Shown here piece by piece: positions 1-7,467 of a DNA stretch of 41,409 nt; position 1 is the first letter of the stretch, and the number at the start of each line of letters is the position of its first letter. Both the position numbers and the translations under genes were made by a program. The notes under the pieces were generated by a model. That model searched no databases. It was given only the letters and a program-made list of their open reading frames with translations, and had not been told where the DNA came from. The DNA is from Bacteroidales bacterium. Lineage in GTDB: Bacteria; Bacteroidota; Bacteroidia; Bacteroidales; F082. The DNA is taken from the NCBI GenBank assembly GCA_016291135.1, contig JAEFAE010000023.1:1-41409 (forward strand). The letters run 5' to 3'.

Positions 1-218
1 TGTATAGTTGGCAAGGCTTGGTCGTCATGCGGGCTGTTCGGAACCGTTGCGTTCAAATGATGAACGTCAACGAGAAGGAACTGGAAAAATTCAGCCAACG
101 ACGCGTGGAAACCGAAGACTATAGCGAAGAAGACGAACTCATTAGGTTGCAGCGGCTGGAGAAAATGATTGAATTTGGAACAAACACCAGTAATCCAAAA
201 ACAACTCGCAAACCCTAA
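1..218 (+). CDS. C-terminal fragment of an unrecognised protein (gene begins before the window)
   Basis: The frame is open from the left edge of the window to a stop at 216-218, so this is the end of a longer reading frame of at least 71 residues. An internal TTG at 18 and ATG at 27 are not convincing starts. The peptide contains a short basic stretch, AVRNRCVQMMN, followed by a strongly acidic helix-forming stretch with EDYSEEDELIRLQRLEKMIE. The first part faintly resembles region 2.4 of ECF sigma factors (compare the frequent RNRCLNY pattern) and the second their linker, but no region 4 follows before the stop. If it is sigma-related it is truncated. The resemblance is weak, and the protein could equally be something else. 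It ends 31 nt before the M64 peptidase gene. Confidence 0.4.
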   Translation, partial: YSWQGLVVMRAVRNRCVQMMNVNEKELEKFSQRRVETEDYSEEDELIRLQRLEKMIEFGTNTSNPKTTRKP

Positions 219-249
219 CTAAGGAAGCAATGAATTAAAAATACGTGAT

Positions 250-1785
250 ATGAAAAAGACCATTATGATCCTGTTTGCACTGGCGTGGTCGGTGCTTTCA
301 TGGGCGCAAAACATCAGCTTTGAGCAGTATTTCCTCAATGAAGGCTCGCTCCGCATGGATGTGTTCCAATGCGGCAATGCCGACAGCTCACACTATGTGT
401 TTGAGCGTTTCGTCATTGAGCCGTATTTCGGGGGTTCCAAAGTCAACCTGATCGACCCTTTCAACTTTGGGACTAACCGAGTGAAAGTGATTGATGTTCC
501 GACTAATACAGTAATCTATTCAAGAGGTTACAACACGCTGTTTCAGGAATGGAAAACCACCGACGAGGCTAGGGTGATGGAACGCTGCTACGAAGAGTCG
601 GTGAGTGTGCCGTTGCCGCGTCGCGAGGCCTACGTCATCCTCGAAATCAGGAATTTCGATGGGGTGTTTGAGGAGGTGTTCTCACGGCTTTATGAGCCTA
701 ACGAGATCTTCAATACCACCGAGCAGCGCTACGTGTTTCCCGTTCATGATGTCCTGGTCAATGGCACGCCTGAAAGCAAGGTCGATATCGTGATTTTGCC
801 CGAAGGTTACACCGCTGGTGAAATGTCTCGGTTTCAGCAAGATTGTCAGAATCTGGTCGCTGTTTTTGCCCAAGAGGAGCCGTTTGCCAGTCGTATGAAT
901 GACTTCAATTTCCGCGCGGTGCTGGCTCCTTCCGAGGAGAGCGGCGTTGACATTCCTGCTTCCCATATTTGGAAACGCACCATCCTCAACGCACATTTCG
1001 ATACCTTCTACATCGACCGCTATTGCACGACGCGCAGTTATTTCTCGGTGAAGGATGTTGCGGCCAACGCCCCTTACGACCAGATCTACATTCTGGTGAA
1101 TAGCAGTCGGTATGGTGGAGGTGGATTCTACAACTTCTACTCGATGAGCACGTCGGGCAACATGTCATCGGCCAGCGTCATCATCCATGAGTTTGGCCAT
1201 GCATTCGCTGGTTTGGCCGATGAATACGAAGAGCCTGACAATCCGCTCGCGTTGCTTTACAACTTGAACGTGGAGCCCTGGGAACCCAATATCACCACTT
1301 TGGTGGATTTTGAATCGAAATGGGCTGACCTGGTGGCGCCCGGAACGCCGATTCCTACGCCCAACACCAATGCGTACAACAATGTAGTCGGTGCTTTCAG
1401 GGGTGGGGGCTATTTGTCGGAAGGCATGTATCGGCCGCAACGAAACTGCATGATGCGCAATTATGCGCCTTTCTGTGCGGTGTGCAGCCGGACGATTGAA
1501 GCCGTGATCGACGCCCATTCCGATCAACCGGTTTCGGTACATGAAACCCATCAGCTACCGGAATCATCGCTTCGTGTGTGTCCCAACCCGGCTACCGATT
1601 TTATCGATGTATTTGTGGATCGTAAAGGCTGCCAAGCGGAAATCATCGACTTGACCGGAACTACCGTGAAGACCGTTCCTCTTGACCATGAGGTGAATCG
1701 GGTTTTGATCACCGACTTGCCCATGGGGGTGTACCTGCTTCGTACGAATGGCGAGACGAAGAAGTTTGTGAAGCAATCTCTGTAA
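250..1785 (+). CDS. Secreted M64-family (IgA peptidase family) metallopeptidase with T9SS sorting domain
   Basis: The 511-residue protein starts with a Sec signal peptide (residues 1-19, cut before Q20). Residues about 20-165 form the beta-rich N-terminal domain seen in M64 proteins. The catalytic domain covers about 166-430 and holds the zinc motif HEFGHAFAGLADEY with HEFGH at 313-317, so H313 and H317 bind zinc and E314 is catalytic. Near the end of that domain is a Cys-rich stretch (RNCMMRNY, then CAVCSR). Residues about 438-511 are a type IX secretion C-terminal domain: a PNP turn (CPNPATD), GVYLLR, and a basic end (KKFVKQSL). The protein is therefore expected to cross the outer membrane and be anchored or released at the cell surface. 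The family is named for a clostridial IgA protease; whether this member cuts IgA is unknown. The gene sits 12 nt before a PNGase F-like gene, which suggests co-transcription. I see no clear TAnnTTTG box in the short upstream spacer. Confidence 0.88.
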   Translation: MKKTIMILFALAWSVLSWAQNISFEQYFLNEGSLRMDVFQCGNADSSHYVFERFVIEPYFGGSKVNLIDPFNFGTNRVKVIDVPTNTVIYSRGYNTLFQEWKTTDEARVMERCYEESVSVPLPRREAYVILEIRNFDGVFEEVFSRLYEPNEIFNTTEQRYVFPVHDVLVNGTPESKVDIVILPEGYTAGEMSRFQQDCQNLVAVFAQEEPFASRMNDFNFRAVLAPSEESGVDIPASHIWKRTILNAHFDTFYIDRYCTTRSYFSVKDVAANAPYDQIYILVNSSRYGGGGFYNFYSMSTSGNMSSASVIIHEFGHAFAGLADEYEEPDNPLALLYNLNVEPWEPNITTLVDFESKWADLVAPGTPIPTPNTNAYNNVVGAFRGGGYLSEGMYRPQRNCMMRNYAPFCAVCSRTIEAVIDAHSDQPVSVHETHQLPESSLRVCPNPATDFIDVFVDRKGCQAEIIDLTGTTVKTVPLDHEVNRVLITDLPMGVYLLRTNGETKKFVKQSL

Positions 1786-1797
1786 AACACACGTGTC

Positions 1798-3486
1798 ATG
1801 TTGAAAAAAGAGCTCTTCTGTGCGCTTGCCATGTTCTTCGTTGGAACTGCCTTCGGACAGCATCATCTTAGGTACCAATCGTATGTGAAGTCTGTTGAAC
1901 GTCAAGATACTACCTTGGTTCAGGTCTGGGAACACAACGGACAGCTGAGGATTGAGTCGCTCGGCCATGAGGTTCGTCATCCCATCCCAGGGTATGCCGA
2001 AAGCCTTACCTTTGTGGATTACCGACAGGATTCCGTGTTCACCCTGCTTCAATATCCCGACAGCCGTTACTATAGCGCGTATTCGTTGAGCGACAACGAC
2101 GTGACGTTTACCGAGGAGGGGGAGGAGAAGGTGCTTGGATATCCTTGTAAAAAGTACAAAACCAGCATCAACTCCAATACCATCGAGGTGTGGATGACCG
2201 AGAAACCCGGCTTTGAAGCCACGGCCATGCCGCAATTGGGCCGTTTAAAAGGCGTGATGGTTCGATGCATGCGAAATGGCAATTATGTGACGGACTTAAG
2301 CACCCTTAAAAAAGACCGGTCTCTTAAGGAATTGATTCCCTCAGACAAGGGCGAGCGAAAGACTTCCCGTGCGCTAAGCCAGTTGCGAAAGGACAAACTC
2401 GTGATGCGCATCCCTGTCTTCACCGATGCGCAGATTCATTTTGCCGATTATGAACCTTGTCAAGGCGAGATTCCCTTCGATACCACCCTTCATTTCAGTC
2501 ACGGAACCGTGATCGTCAAACGGATGCAGCTGCCGCAGCTTCCTGAGCATTACCAACTCTTTGCCGAGATCCATCAGCATTCCAACGGGGATGCCTACGA
2601 CCGCACGGCATCGGTGTTTGTGATTCCCACGGAGAAGGCCGGGAGCTTCCGTGACGGGTTGCAGCAGGGCGTGGAGGCACTGCCTGTTTTCGAAGCGAAA
2701 GATGGCCAACAGTATCAAGGCATCAAAGCAGAGAATGACTACCTGCCTCCCGTGGAGCTGGTCCGTTTTTTCACTTCGTTTGGCGCGGGCCATTTCAATG
2801 ACAAGGTGCAGATAGAGGGCCTCACCTGGACAGATGAGAATTACTACAAACAGGAGGTCAGTGAGTTGCGCGACCGGTTGCAGGGCGACGTGCTCATTGG
2901 TGCTTTTATCGGCAACTATGACAAGGGTGGACACAGGCTGTCGCTTGATCTTGTGGCCTATCCTGGCGACTATGAATGGGAGGAGGCCCCGTGTCGTCAA
3001 CATTCCATTCCGCTTTTCAATACCTGCAACGTGATGGAGATGGCGGGTCAGAACTACGGTCGGCTGTTTGCCACCGATAGTCTTGAGGTTTCCTTTGACC
3101 TTCCTGAAGACGCCACCCATGTGCGTCTCCGTTATCTGAGTACCGGCCACGGAGGGTGGGGCGGAGGCGACGAGTTCAATCCCAAGGAGAACGCCATTTA
3201 CGTCGATGGAGTAAAGCGCTTTACCCATACGCCTTGGCGCTGCGACTGCGCTACTTTCCGCGACCAGAACCCCGTTTCGGGCAACTTTTGGAACGGGGTG
3301 TCATCGTCCGACTATTCCCGTTCTGGCTGGTGTCCCGGCACCGCTACCAATCCCGTCTATGTGGACCTCGGCGACCTGAAGCCTGGGCGGCACATCCTTA
3401 GGATCGCAATCCCCCAAGGGGCTGACGAAGGGGGCAGTTTCAGCCATTGGATGGTGTCGGGGGTGGTTTTGTATGAGGAGCGCTAG
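1798..3486 (+). CDS. Secreted PNGase F-like protein (peptide-N-glycosidase) with GLPGLI-like N-terminal domain
   Basis: The 562-residue protein has a signal peptide (1-20, cut before Q21). Residues about 21-175 resemble the GLPGLI/DUF4412 fold, with the marker GYPCKKY at 114-120 followed by IEVWMTEKPG. Residues about 195-400 and 400-562 match the two jelly-roll domains of PNGase F, which removes N-glycans from Asn. Recognisable blocks are YDRTASVFV (D268 aligns with catalytic D60 of Flavobacterium PNGase F), GGGDEFNPKENAIYVDG (E459 aligns with E206), SRSGWCPG at 508-514, and a closing GGSFSHWMVSGV. The second active-site Glu (E118 in the Flavobacterium enzyme) has no evident counterpart; the aligned stretch reads FIGNYDKGG. 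There is no T9SS tail, unlike the neighbour. The arrangement with M64 suggests joint attack on glycosylated host proteins. Activity is inferred from similarity only. Confidence 0.85.
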   Translation: MLKKELFCALAMFFVGTAFGQHHLRYQSYVKSVERQDTTLVQVWEHNGQLRIESLGHEVRHPIPGYAESLTFVDYRQDSVFTLLQYPDSRYYSAYSLSDNDVTFTEEGEEKVLGYPCKKYKTSINSNTIEVWMTEKPGFEATAMPQLGRLKGVMVRCMRNGNYVTDLSTLKKDRSLKELIPSDKGERKTSRALSQLRKDKLVMRIPVFTDAQIHFADYEPCQGEIPFDTTLHFSHGTVIVKRMQLPQLPEHYQLFAEIHQHSNGDAYDRTASVFVIPTEKAGSFRDGLQQGVEALPVFEAKDGQQYQGIKAENDYLPPVELVRFFTSFGAGHFNDKVQIEGLTWTDENYYKQEVSELRDRLQGDVLIGAFIGNYDKGGHRLSLDLVAYPGDYEWEEAPCRQHSIPLFNTCNVMEMAGQNYGRLFATDSLEVSFDLPEDATHVRLRYLSTGHGGWGGGDEFNPKENAIYVDGVKRFTHTPWRCDCATFRDQNPVSGNFWNGVSSSDYSRSGWCPGTATNPVYVDLGDLKPGRHILRIAIPQGADEGGSFSHWMVSGVVLYEER

Positions 3487-3494
3487 AAATTGTT

Positions 3495-3502
3495 TATCTT
3501 TG
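3495..3502 (+). promoter_or_regulatory. Bacteroidetes -7 box for the DUF2007-C26 gene pair
   Basis: TATCTTTG matches the phylum consensus TAnnTTTG recognised by the Bacteroidetes housekeeping sigma factor. It lies 8 nt after the PNGase stop codon and 24 nt before the ATG at 3526. It argues that the upstream in-frame TTG at 3490 is not the start, since that codon would lie upstream of the transcript. Confidence 0.7.
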
Positions 3503-3525
3503 TGGAACCATCAAAAAACCCTATC

Positions 3526-3777
3526 ATGAACAACGAACTCAAAAGAATCTATTCCGGCTCGGTCGTCGATGCGGAGTTCATCGGCAGTGTGCTGGAGGAC
3601 AACGACATCCAATTCCTGATCCGCAATTTCCAGGAAGAGAGCCTCGTGGCGGGTTGGGCGGCAGGCACCATCAAAGGCGACGCCTCGGTATTCGTCTTCG
3701 CTGAGGATTACGAAAAGGCGATGCGGTTGTTGGATGAGATCAAAGCCTCGGAGATGGAGGAGGTGTCTGAAGAATGA
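3526..3777 (+). CDS. DUF2007-family small protein
   Basis: This 83-residue protein has the DUF2007 (putative signal-transducing protein) layout: an N-terminal KRIYSGSVVDAEFIGSVLE stretch, then a short helix and strand ending in a conserved acidic/hydrophobic segment (VFVFAEDYEKAMRLLDEI). The family is small, cytosolic and ferredoxin-like in predicted fold, and has no established biochemical role. I chose the ATG at 3526 because a -7 promoter box ends only 24 nt upstream; the in-frame TTG at 3490 would fall before the transcription start. The stop codon overlaps the start of the next gene (ATGA at 3774-3777), so the two are translationally coupled. Confidence 0.85.
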   Translation: MNNELKRIYSGSVVDAEFIGSVLEDNDIQFLIRNFQEESLVAGWAAGTIKGDASVFVFAEDYEKAMRLLDEIKASEMEEVSEE

Positions 3778-4496
3778 AACAGAAGGACGGCTTTTTGAAT
3801 AAGTCTCCGTTGATTGGCGTCACGCCCCTGTGGGATGCGGCACGCCAGAGTATTTGGATGTTGCCTGATTATCTAGACGGCATCAAGGCAGCGGGCGGTC
3901 TCCCTGTTGTCCTGCCTTTGGACCTTTCTGAGGAAGACGCGGATCGGATCGTGGAGACCTGCGACGGATTCCTGTTTACCGGTGGCCAAGACGTCTCGCC
4001 AGCGCTTTATGGGATGCAAGATGCTACCGGAACCATCGTTTCCAGTCCGGAGCGTGATCAACTGGAGTCGTTGTTGCTTTCTAAGGTTTTGCAGGCCGAC
4101 AAGGCGGTCTTGGGTATCTGCCGTGGCCTTCAGTTTATCAATGCCTTTTTGGGCGGTACGCTCTGGCAGGATCTTCCCTCACAGCATCCCTCGGAGATTG
4201 TTCACCGACAAGGCAAACCTTACGACGCCCCAACGCATCAAGTCACCTTGCGTGGCGACCTTCGGGTGCTGTTGGGCAAAGACCTCTTGGAGGTAAATAC
4301 GTTGCACCATCAAGCGGTTAGAGACCTCGGCAAAGGATTGGTCCCGATGGCAGTCGCTCCCGATGGCCTCGTCGAGGCGGTGCAATTGCCGGGTAAGCGT
4401 TTTGTATGGGCCGTGCAATGGCATCCCGAGTACCTGTTCAGGACGGATAAGGATAGTCTGGCGATCTTTTCGAGCTTTGTGGAGCATTGCAAGTAG
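3774..4496 (+). CDS. Class I glutamine amidotransferase-like hydrolase, peptidase C26 family
   Basis: The 240-residue protein matches the gamma-glutamyl hydrolase/PuuD-like C26 family. It begins with the family's PLIGVTPLWD strand, has the oxyanion region FTGGQDVSP at 68-76, the nucleophile elbow LGICRGLQ with C116, and the His/Glu pair in QWHPEY (H217, E219), so the Cys-His-Glu triad is complete. Family members cut gamma-glutamyl bonds, for example of gamma-glutamyl-GABA or folate polyglutamate. The substrate here cannot be told from sequence. It is cytosolic, with no signal peptide. It overlaps DUF2007 by 4 nt and ends about 70 nt before a convergent gene; no good hairpin is visible in that gap. 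Confidence 0.88.
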   Translation: MKQKDGFLNKSPLIGVTPLWDAARQSIWMLPDYLDGIKAAGGLPVVLPLDLSEEDADRIVETCDGFLFTGGQDVSPALYGMQDATGTIVSSPERDQLESLLLSKVLQADKAVLGICRGLQFINAFLGGTLWQDLPSQHPSEIVHRQGKPYDAPTHQVTLRGDLRVLLGKDLLEVNTLHHQAVRDLGKGLVPMAVAPDGLVEAVQLPGKRFVWAVQWHPEYLFRTDKDSLAIFSSFVEHCK

Positions 4497-4566
4497 GGGA
4501 GAGGATGATAAGTTTAATCCTTTCCTGGAGTCAACATCGCCTCAATCGGCACGGTGCTGAATGACC

Positions 4567-5898
4567 TTACAAGAAAGGTGTTAAATATATTGGGATCAAA
4601 AGAGATTGCCCGTCTTTCATCAAATCCTTTGTGTAAATCAAATAACGGTGTTCGACGATATGGGAATACTTCTCGCAAAAAACGTCAAGCGATTTATGAG
4701 TTTTATACCCTGATGATTTCACCTCAATAGGATGTATTTTGGCGCCACGTGAGAGCAGGAAGTCGATTTCATAATTGTGGGTGGCATCCTTCGGCCAAGT
4801 GTAATAAAAGAGTTTGTTACCTGATGTGGCCAACATTTGGGCAATCGCGTTTTCATAGATGTAGCCGAGATTGGTATTGAGCTTGTCGTTTAATAGTTTC
4901 TGGTAGATGACGTTTTCTGTGTAGTTCTTGTCCCAAAATGCCAGTGTGACAAATAACCCCGTGTCGGTACAGAATATCTTATACTTGTTCATATCCTTCG
5001 TCAACGACATGCCTACATTAGGATCGTTGGAATGATAGGAGAAAAGAGCGGTCTTGCTGTCCTCAAGGTCTTTCATGAGTTCCATGAGTTTCGTTTCGTC
5101 CACGTCGCCAAGCACGGCATACGGCTTGTAGCGATTGATGGTCTGGCTCAATTGTGATGGAATATTCATGAACAGCGTTTCCAAACGTCCCGTTGGATCA
5201 AGTTTTTGAAAATCGTCTTGATAGATTTGGATTATACCGCGTTTGGCGAGATCTACCATGCTGAAGTTGTTTGTTTCCAAAAAAGCTTCGACCGCCTGAG
5301 GCATACCTCCCACCAGCATATAAAGCCTAAAATCGCGCATCTTTTCGCGGTGCGCTTGACCAAGGGGAAGTTTGTTCTCGTAGAATGTGCGGAGCAAAGG
5401 GATGGTGGCTTCGTCGCCCATAGCCCAACGAAACTCCTCAAAATCCATCGGATAAAGCGTGACGCGCTCCTCTTCACTGGGAAGCGTTATGTTTTTTGTG
5501 TTCTTTTTGATACTGATGAGTGAACCCGTTTCTATATAGTCATAGCGACCGTCTTTTACCAAATATTTGATGGCTTGGCGGGCAAGTGGACATTTCTGCA
5601 CCTCATCGAAAATAATGACAGATCTGCGCTTTTCCAAGACTACATTATAGATGGCCTGAAGCTGTAGAAAGATATAGTCCATATTCATTAGATTGTTGAA
5701 CAAAGACTTTACTTCCTCGGAAGCCTCGTTGAAGTCGATGAGTATGTGCGATTGGTACTCGTTATTGGCAAATAGCTCAACTAGTGTTGATTTGCCAACA
5801 CGACGTGCCCCTTCGATTAGGATGGCTGTCTTGCCGTTTTGGATACATTTCCATTCAAGAAGCCGATCATAGAGTTTTCGTTTGAATATCCTCTCCAT
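4567..5898 (-). CDS. AAA-family ATPase with C-terminal DUF4143 domain
   Basis: The 443-residue protein has an N-terminal AAA_14 ATPase domain with Walker A GARRVGKST (about 30-38), Walker B VIIFDEVQ (about 94-101), and the sensor-like stretch YIETGSLIS. The C-terminal DUF4143 part contains a nuclease-like signature, YEIDFLLS (E377, D379) followed by IEVKSS (E392, K394), which is the pattern of a PD-(D/E)XK fold. Such proteins are very common and often present in many divergent copies in Bacteroidales. Their role is not established; they are sometimes regarded as selfish or defence-related. I took the ATG at 5898; an in-frame TTG two codons upstream is less likely. The gene is flanked by AT-rich spacers and opposes the preceding gene, consistent with an acquired single-gene unit. 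Confidence 0.85.
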   Translation of the reverse strand: MERIFKRKLYDRLLEWKCIQNGKTAILIEGARRVGKSTLVELFANNEYQSHILIDFNEASEEVKSLFNNLMNMDYIFLQLQAIYNVVLEKRRSVIIFDEVQKCPLARQAIKYLVKDGRYDYIETGSLISIKKNTKNITLPSEEERVTLYPMDFEEFRWAMGDEATIPLLRTFYENKLPLGQAHREKMRDFRLYMLVGGMPQAVEAFLETNNFSMVDLAKRGIIQIYQDDFQKLDPTGRLETLFMNIPSQLSQTINRYKPYAVLGDVDETKLMELMKDLEDSKTALFSYHSNDPNVGMSLTKDMNKYKIFCTDTGLFVTLAFWDKNYTENVIYQKLLNDKLNTNLGYIYENAIAQMLATSGNKLFYYTWPKDATHNYEIDFLLSRGAKIHPIEVKSSGYKTHKSLDVFCEKYSHIVEHRYLIYTKDLMKDGQSLLIPIYLTPFL

Positions 5899-5925
5899 TA
5901 TCAATAACGTATTATTGTTTTACTG

Positions 5926-5957
5926 CAAAAATATGGTTTTTCTTTTTATTACGCAAA
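5926..5957 (-). promoter_or_regulatory. Promoter of the AAA/DUF4143 gene with both -7 and -33 elements
   Basis: On the minus strand TATTTTTG (5926-5933) is preceded, after a 20-nt spacer, by TTTG (5954-5957). Both elements and the spacing fit the Bacteroidetes consensus. The -7 box is 27 nt from the ATG at 5898. Confidence 0.7.
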
Positions 5958-6089
5958 TTTTTTCATGCGATTTATCCAAAAATACCAAAATGTTTTGCTT
6001 TAATTTCTCCGAAAATACCTAATTCTTTGAAAATAAATGAAAATATTTCTACGCTATTAAATTATCGTGTTTTATGCTTTTTAATACGT

Positions 6090-6584
6090 TTATTTTTCGA
6101 GCATCTTTCCTCTGAGATGCTTCAAGGCCGCAGGAAGTTCGTCGGGTTCCATCAGCTGGAGGGTGGCATTGACCTCTTCGAGCAACTCGGGATAATGGGC
6201 GCTTTGGGCGTAGGTCAGCTTGATGGCCAGGCTCTTCACGCCGACGGGCGCATCGGAAAGAATGGTGTTGAAACAGAAATCGAGGAAATCGGTGCGGAGG
6301 TGGTCAGACTCAAAGGGTGTCCGATCCAAAAGGTTCATGATGAGGCGGCGTTTGGTGGTGCTTGACGTGCGCATGGCCTCATCGATCAGGAGGTCTTGGC
6401 GTTCGGCCAACCATGGGTCAGCGGTTTTGGGCAAATGGGTCAATACCCAGGCGGCGTTGTCGGAAGTGCGCTTGTCGGAGTCGAAGAGCAGCTGAAACAA
6501 TTCCTCTTTGATGTCGGCTTGGGCCAATGCTTTGGCGTCGTTGACGCTGATTCTACTTGATAATAACGTCTTCAGTTCTGACAT
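6090..6584 (-). CDS. Helical, HEAT-like hypothetical protein
   Basis: This 164-residue soluble protein has no signal peptide or membrane segment. It reads as a series of paired amphipathic helices (for example IKEELFQLLFDSDKRTSDNA, then AAWVLTHLP), the pattern of HEAT/armadillo-like repeats that serve as protein-binding scaffolds. I do not recognise a named family. The start is the ATG at 6584 (MSELK): a -7 box lies just upstream at 6603-6610, so the longer in-frame version beginning at 6605 would start inside the promoter. It is expressed divergently from the CDP-alcohol phosphatidyltransferase. Confidence 0.7.
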   Translation of the reverse strand: MSELKTLLSSRISVNDAKALAQADIKEELFQLLFDSDKRTSDNAAWVLTHLPKTADPWLAERQDLLIDEAMRTSSTTKRRLIMNLLDRTPFESDHLRTDFLDFCFNTILSDAPVGVKSLAIKLTYAQSAHYPELLEEVNATLQLMEPDELPAALKHLRGKMLEK

Positions 6585-6602
6585 GTTTTTTGAATCATAC
6601 TG

Positions 6603-6610
6603 CAAAGCTA
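6603..6610 (-). promoter_or_regulatory. -7 box of the HEAT-like gene
   Basis: TAGCTTTG on the minus strand, 18 nt before the ATG at 6584. It fixes the start of that gene and implies a very short leader of roughly 10-12 nt. Confidence 0.65.
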
Positions 6611-6632
6611 TGGATTTTTTGTGTTGTTATTG

Positions 6633-6640
6633 TATTTTTG
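6633..6640 (+). promoter_or_regulatory. -7 box of the CDP-alcohol phosphatidyltransferase gene
   Basis: TATTTTTG lies 63 nt before the proposed GTG start at 6704. It sits only 22 nt from the minus-strand -7 box of the neighbour, so the two promoters are back to back. Confidence 0.55.
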
Positions 6641-6703
6641 CAATCGCCTTGCGAGAGAAAAATTCGCCCATCATCCCCAAGCAAGGAAAAACTTGACGAA
6701 GAA

Positions 6704-7207
6704 GTGAAGCATCTGCCCAACATCATTACATCATTCAGGTTCTTAGGGGCCATTGGCCTGCTGTTTTTCGAAGTCAAGGCCTCGGCGTTCTGGGTGATCT
6801 TTTTTGTTTGTGGCGTTAGCGATATACTGGATGGCTATCTCGCCCGGAAACTCCACTTCGAAAGCAAAATGGGGGCACTTCTGGATAGCTTAGCAGATTT
6901 GGCCTTCGTAATAGGTTGCTGCTTTAAATTGATACCTGTTTTGGCATTTCCAAAGTGGCTGTGGATTTGGGGCGGAGCGATTGTTGTCATTAAAGTCATC
7001 AATCAAATCTCTGCGTTAGTGATGTACAGGAAATGCATCTTTCCTCATACCATTGCGAATAAAATGACTGGAGTTCTGCTTTTCGCCGGAGTCCCATTGA
7101 CATTTTTCCTAGGATCCATCATTCCTGTTCTCGTTATTGCGGTTTTTGCTACCTTTGCTGCCGTTCAAGAAGGACATTTTATTAGAACAAAGAAAACCAC
7201 ACCATGA
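6704..7207 (+). CDS. CDP-alcohol phosphatidyltransferase family membrane protein
   Basis: The family transfers a phospho-alcohol from a CDP-linked donor to an acceptor alcohol during phospholipid synthesis, inside the membrane. The full signature DGxxARx8GxxxDxxxD is present, from DGYLARKLHF through ESKMGALLDSLAD. Several hydrophobic stretches consistent with about five or six membrane helices surround it. The size (167 residues) fits small family members such as PgsA-like enzymes, but the acceptor cannot be assigned. No ATG fits; I chose the GTG at 6704, which gives the typical N-terminus MKHLPNIITSFRFLG. The frame is open further upstream to 6557, but that would start before the promoter. 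The stop overlaps an ATG (ATGA at 7204-7207), the usual sign of coupling to a downstream gene. Confidence 0.83.
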   Translation: MKHLPNIITSFRFLGAIGLLFFEVKASAFWVIFFVCGVSDILDGYLARKLHFESKMGALLDSLADLAFVIGCCFKLIPVLAFPKWLWIWGGAIVVIKVINQISALVMYRKCIFPHTIANKMTGVLLFAGVPLTFFLGSIIPVLVIAVFATFAAVQEGHFIRTKKTTP

Positions 7208-7466
7208 ATATGCTGGTTTTGACCTCGCCAGCAAATCCAAGATCCATTATCACGATGAGCCTCGCGATGCCGAAGTGCCTTATTTCCTTGCTCAAGAGCT
7301 CATTCCCGGATGGCTAAAGAATATGGGTATCACGGAAGCGACGTATTGTCCGCCAAAAGGATACTTTGTTGCGGATGAGAATCCAGAAGCTTTTGAGGCA
7401 TACGAATCGACTTTCCCCAAAAAGGAAAAACTCCGTCTGCCTGGACAATTGGGATACGAAGGATAA
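7204..7466 (+). pseudogene. Small gene with an apparent 1-nt frameshift just after its start codon
   Basis: From 7209 to the stop at 7464-7466 the frame encodes 85 residues that look like real protein (YAGFDLASKSKIHYHDEP ... LAQELIPGWLKNMG ... GYFVADENPEAFEAYESTF). No ATG or GTG starts this frame; the only upstream option is a TTG at 7137, deep inside the preceding gene. The ATG at 7204, perfectly placed in an ATGA overlap with the upstream stop, is in another frame that ends after 36 codons. Inserting one base after ATGAA would join the ATG to the coding frame as M-(K/N)-Y-A-G-F-D. The simplest reading is a one-base deletion, in the genome or in the assembly. Alternatives are +1 slippage at CCA-TGA or use of the TTG. 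I do not recognise the family. The stop is 1 nt from the end of the convergent C10 peptidase gene. Confidence 0.5.
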
Positions 7467-7467
7467 G

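Noticed and set aside
3490..3525. Longer DUF2007 protein starting at TTG 3490
   Set aside because: The added residues are not like the family, and the start would lie upstream of the -7 promoter box at 3495-3502.
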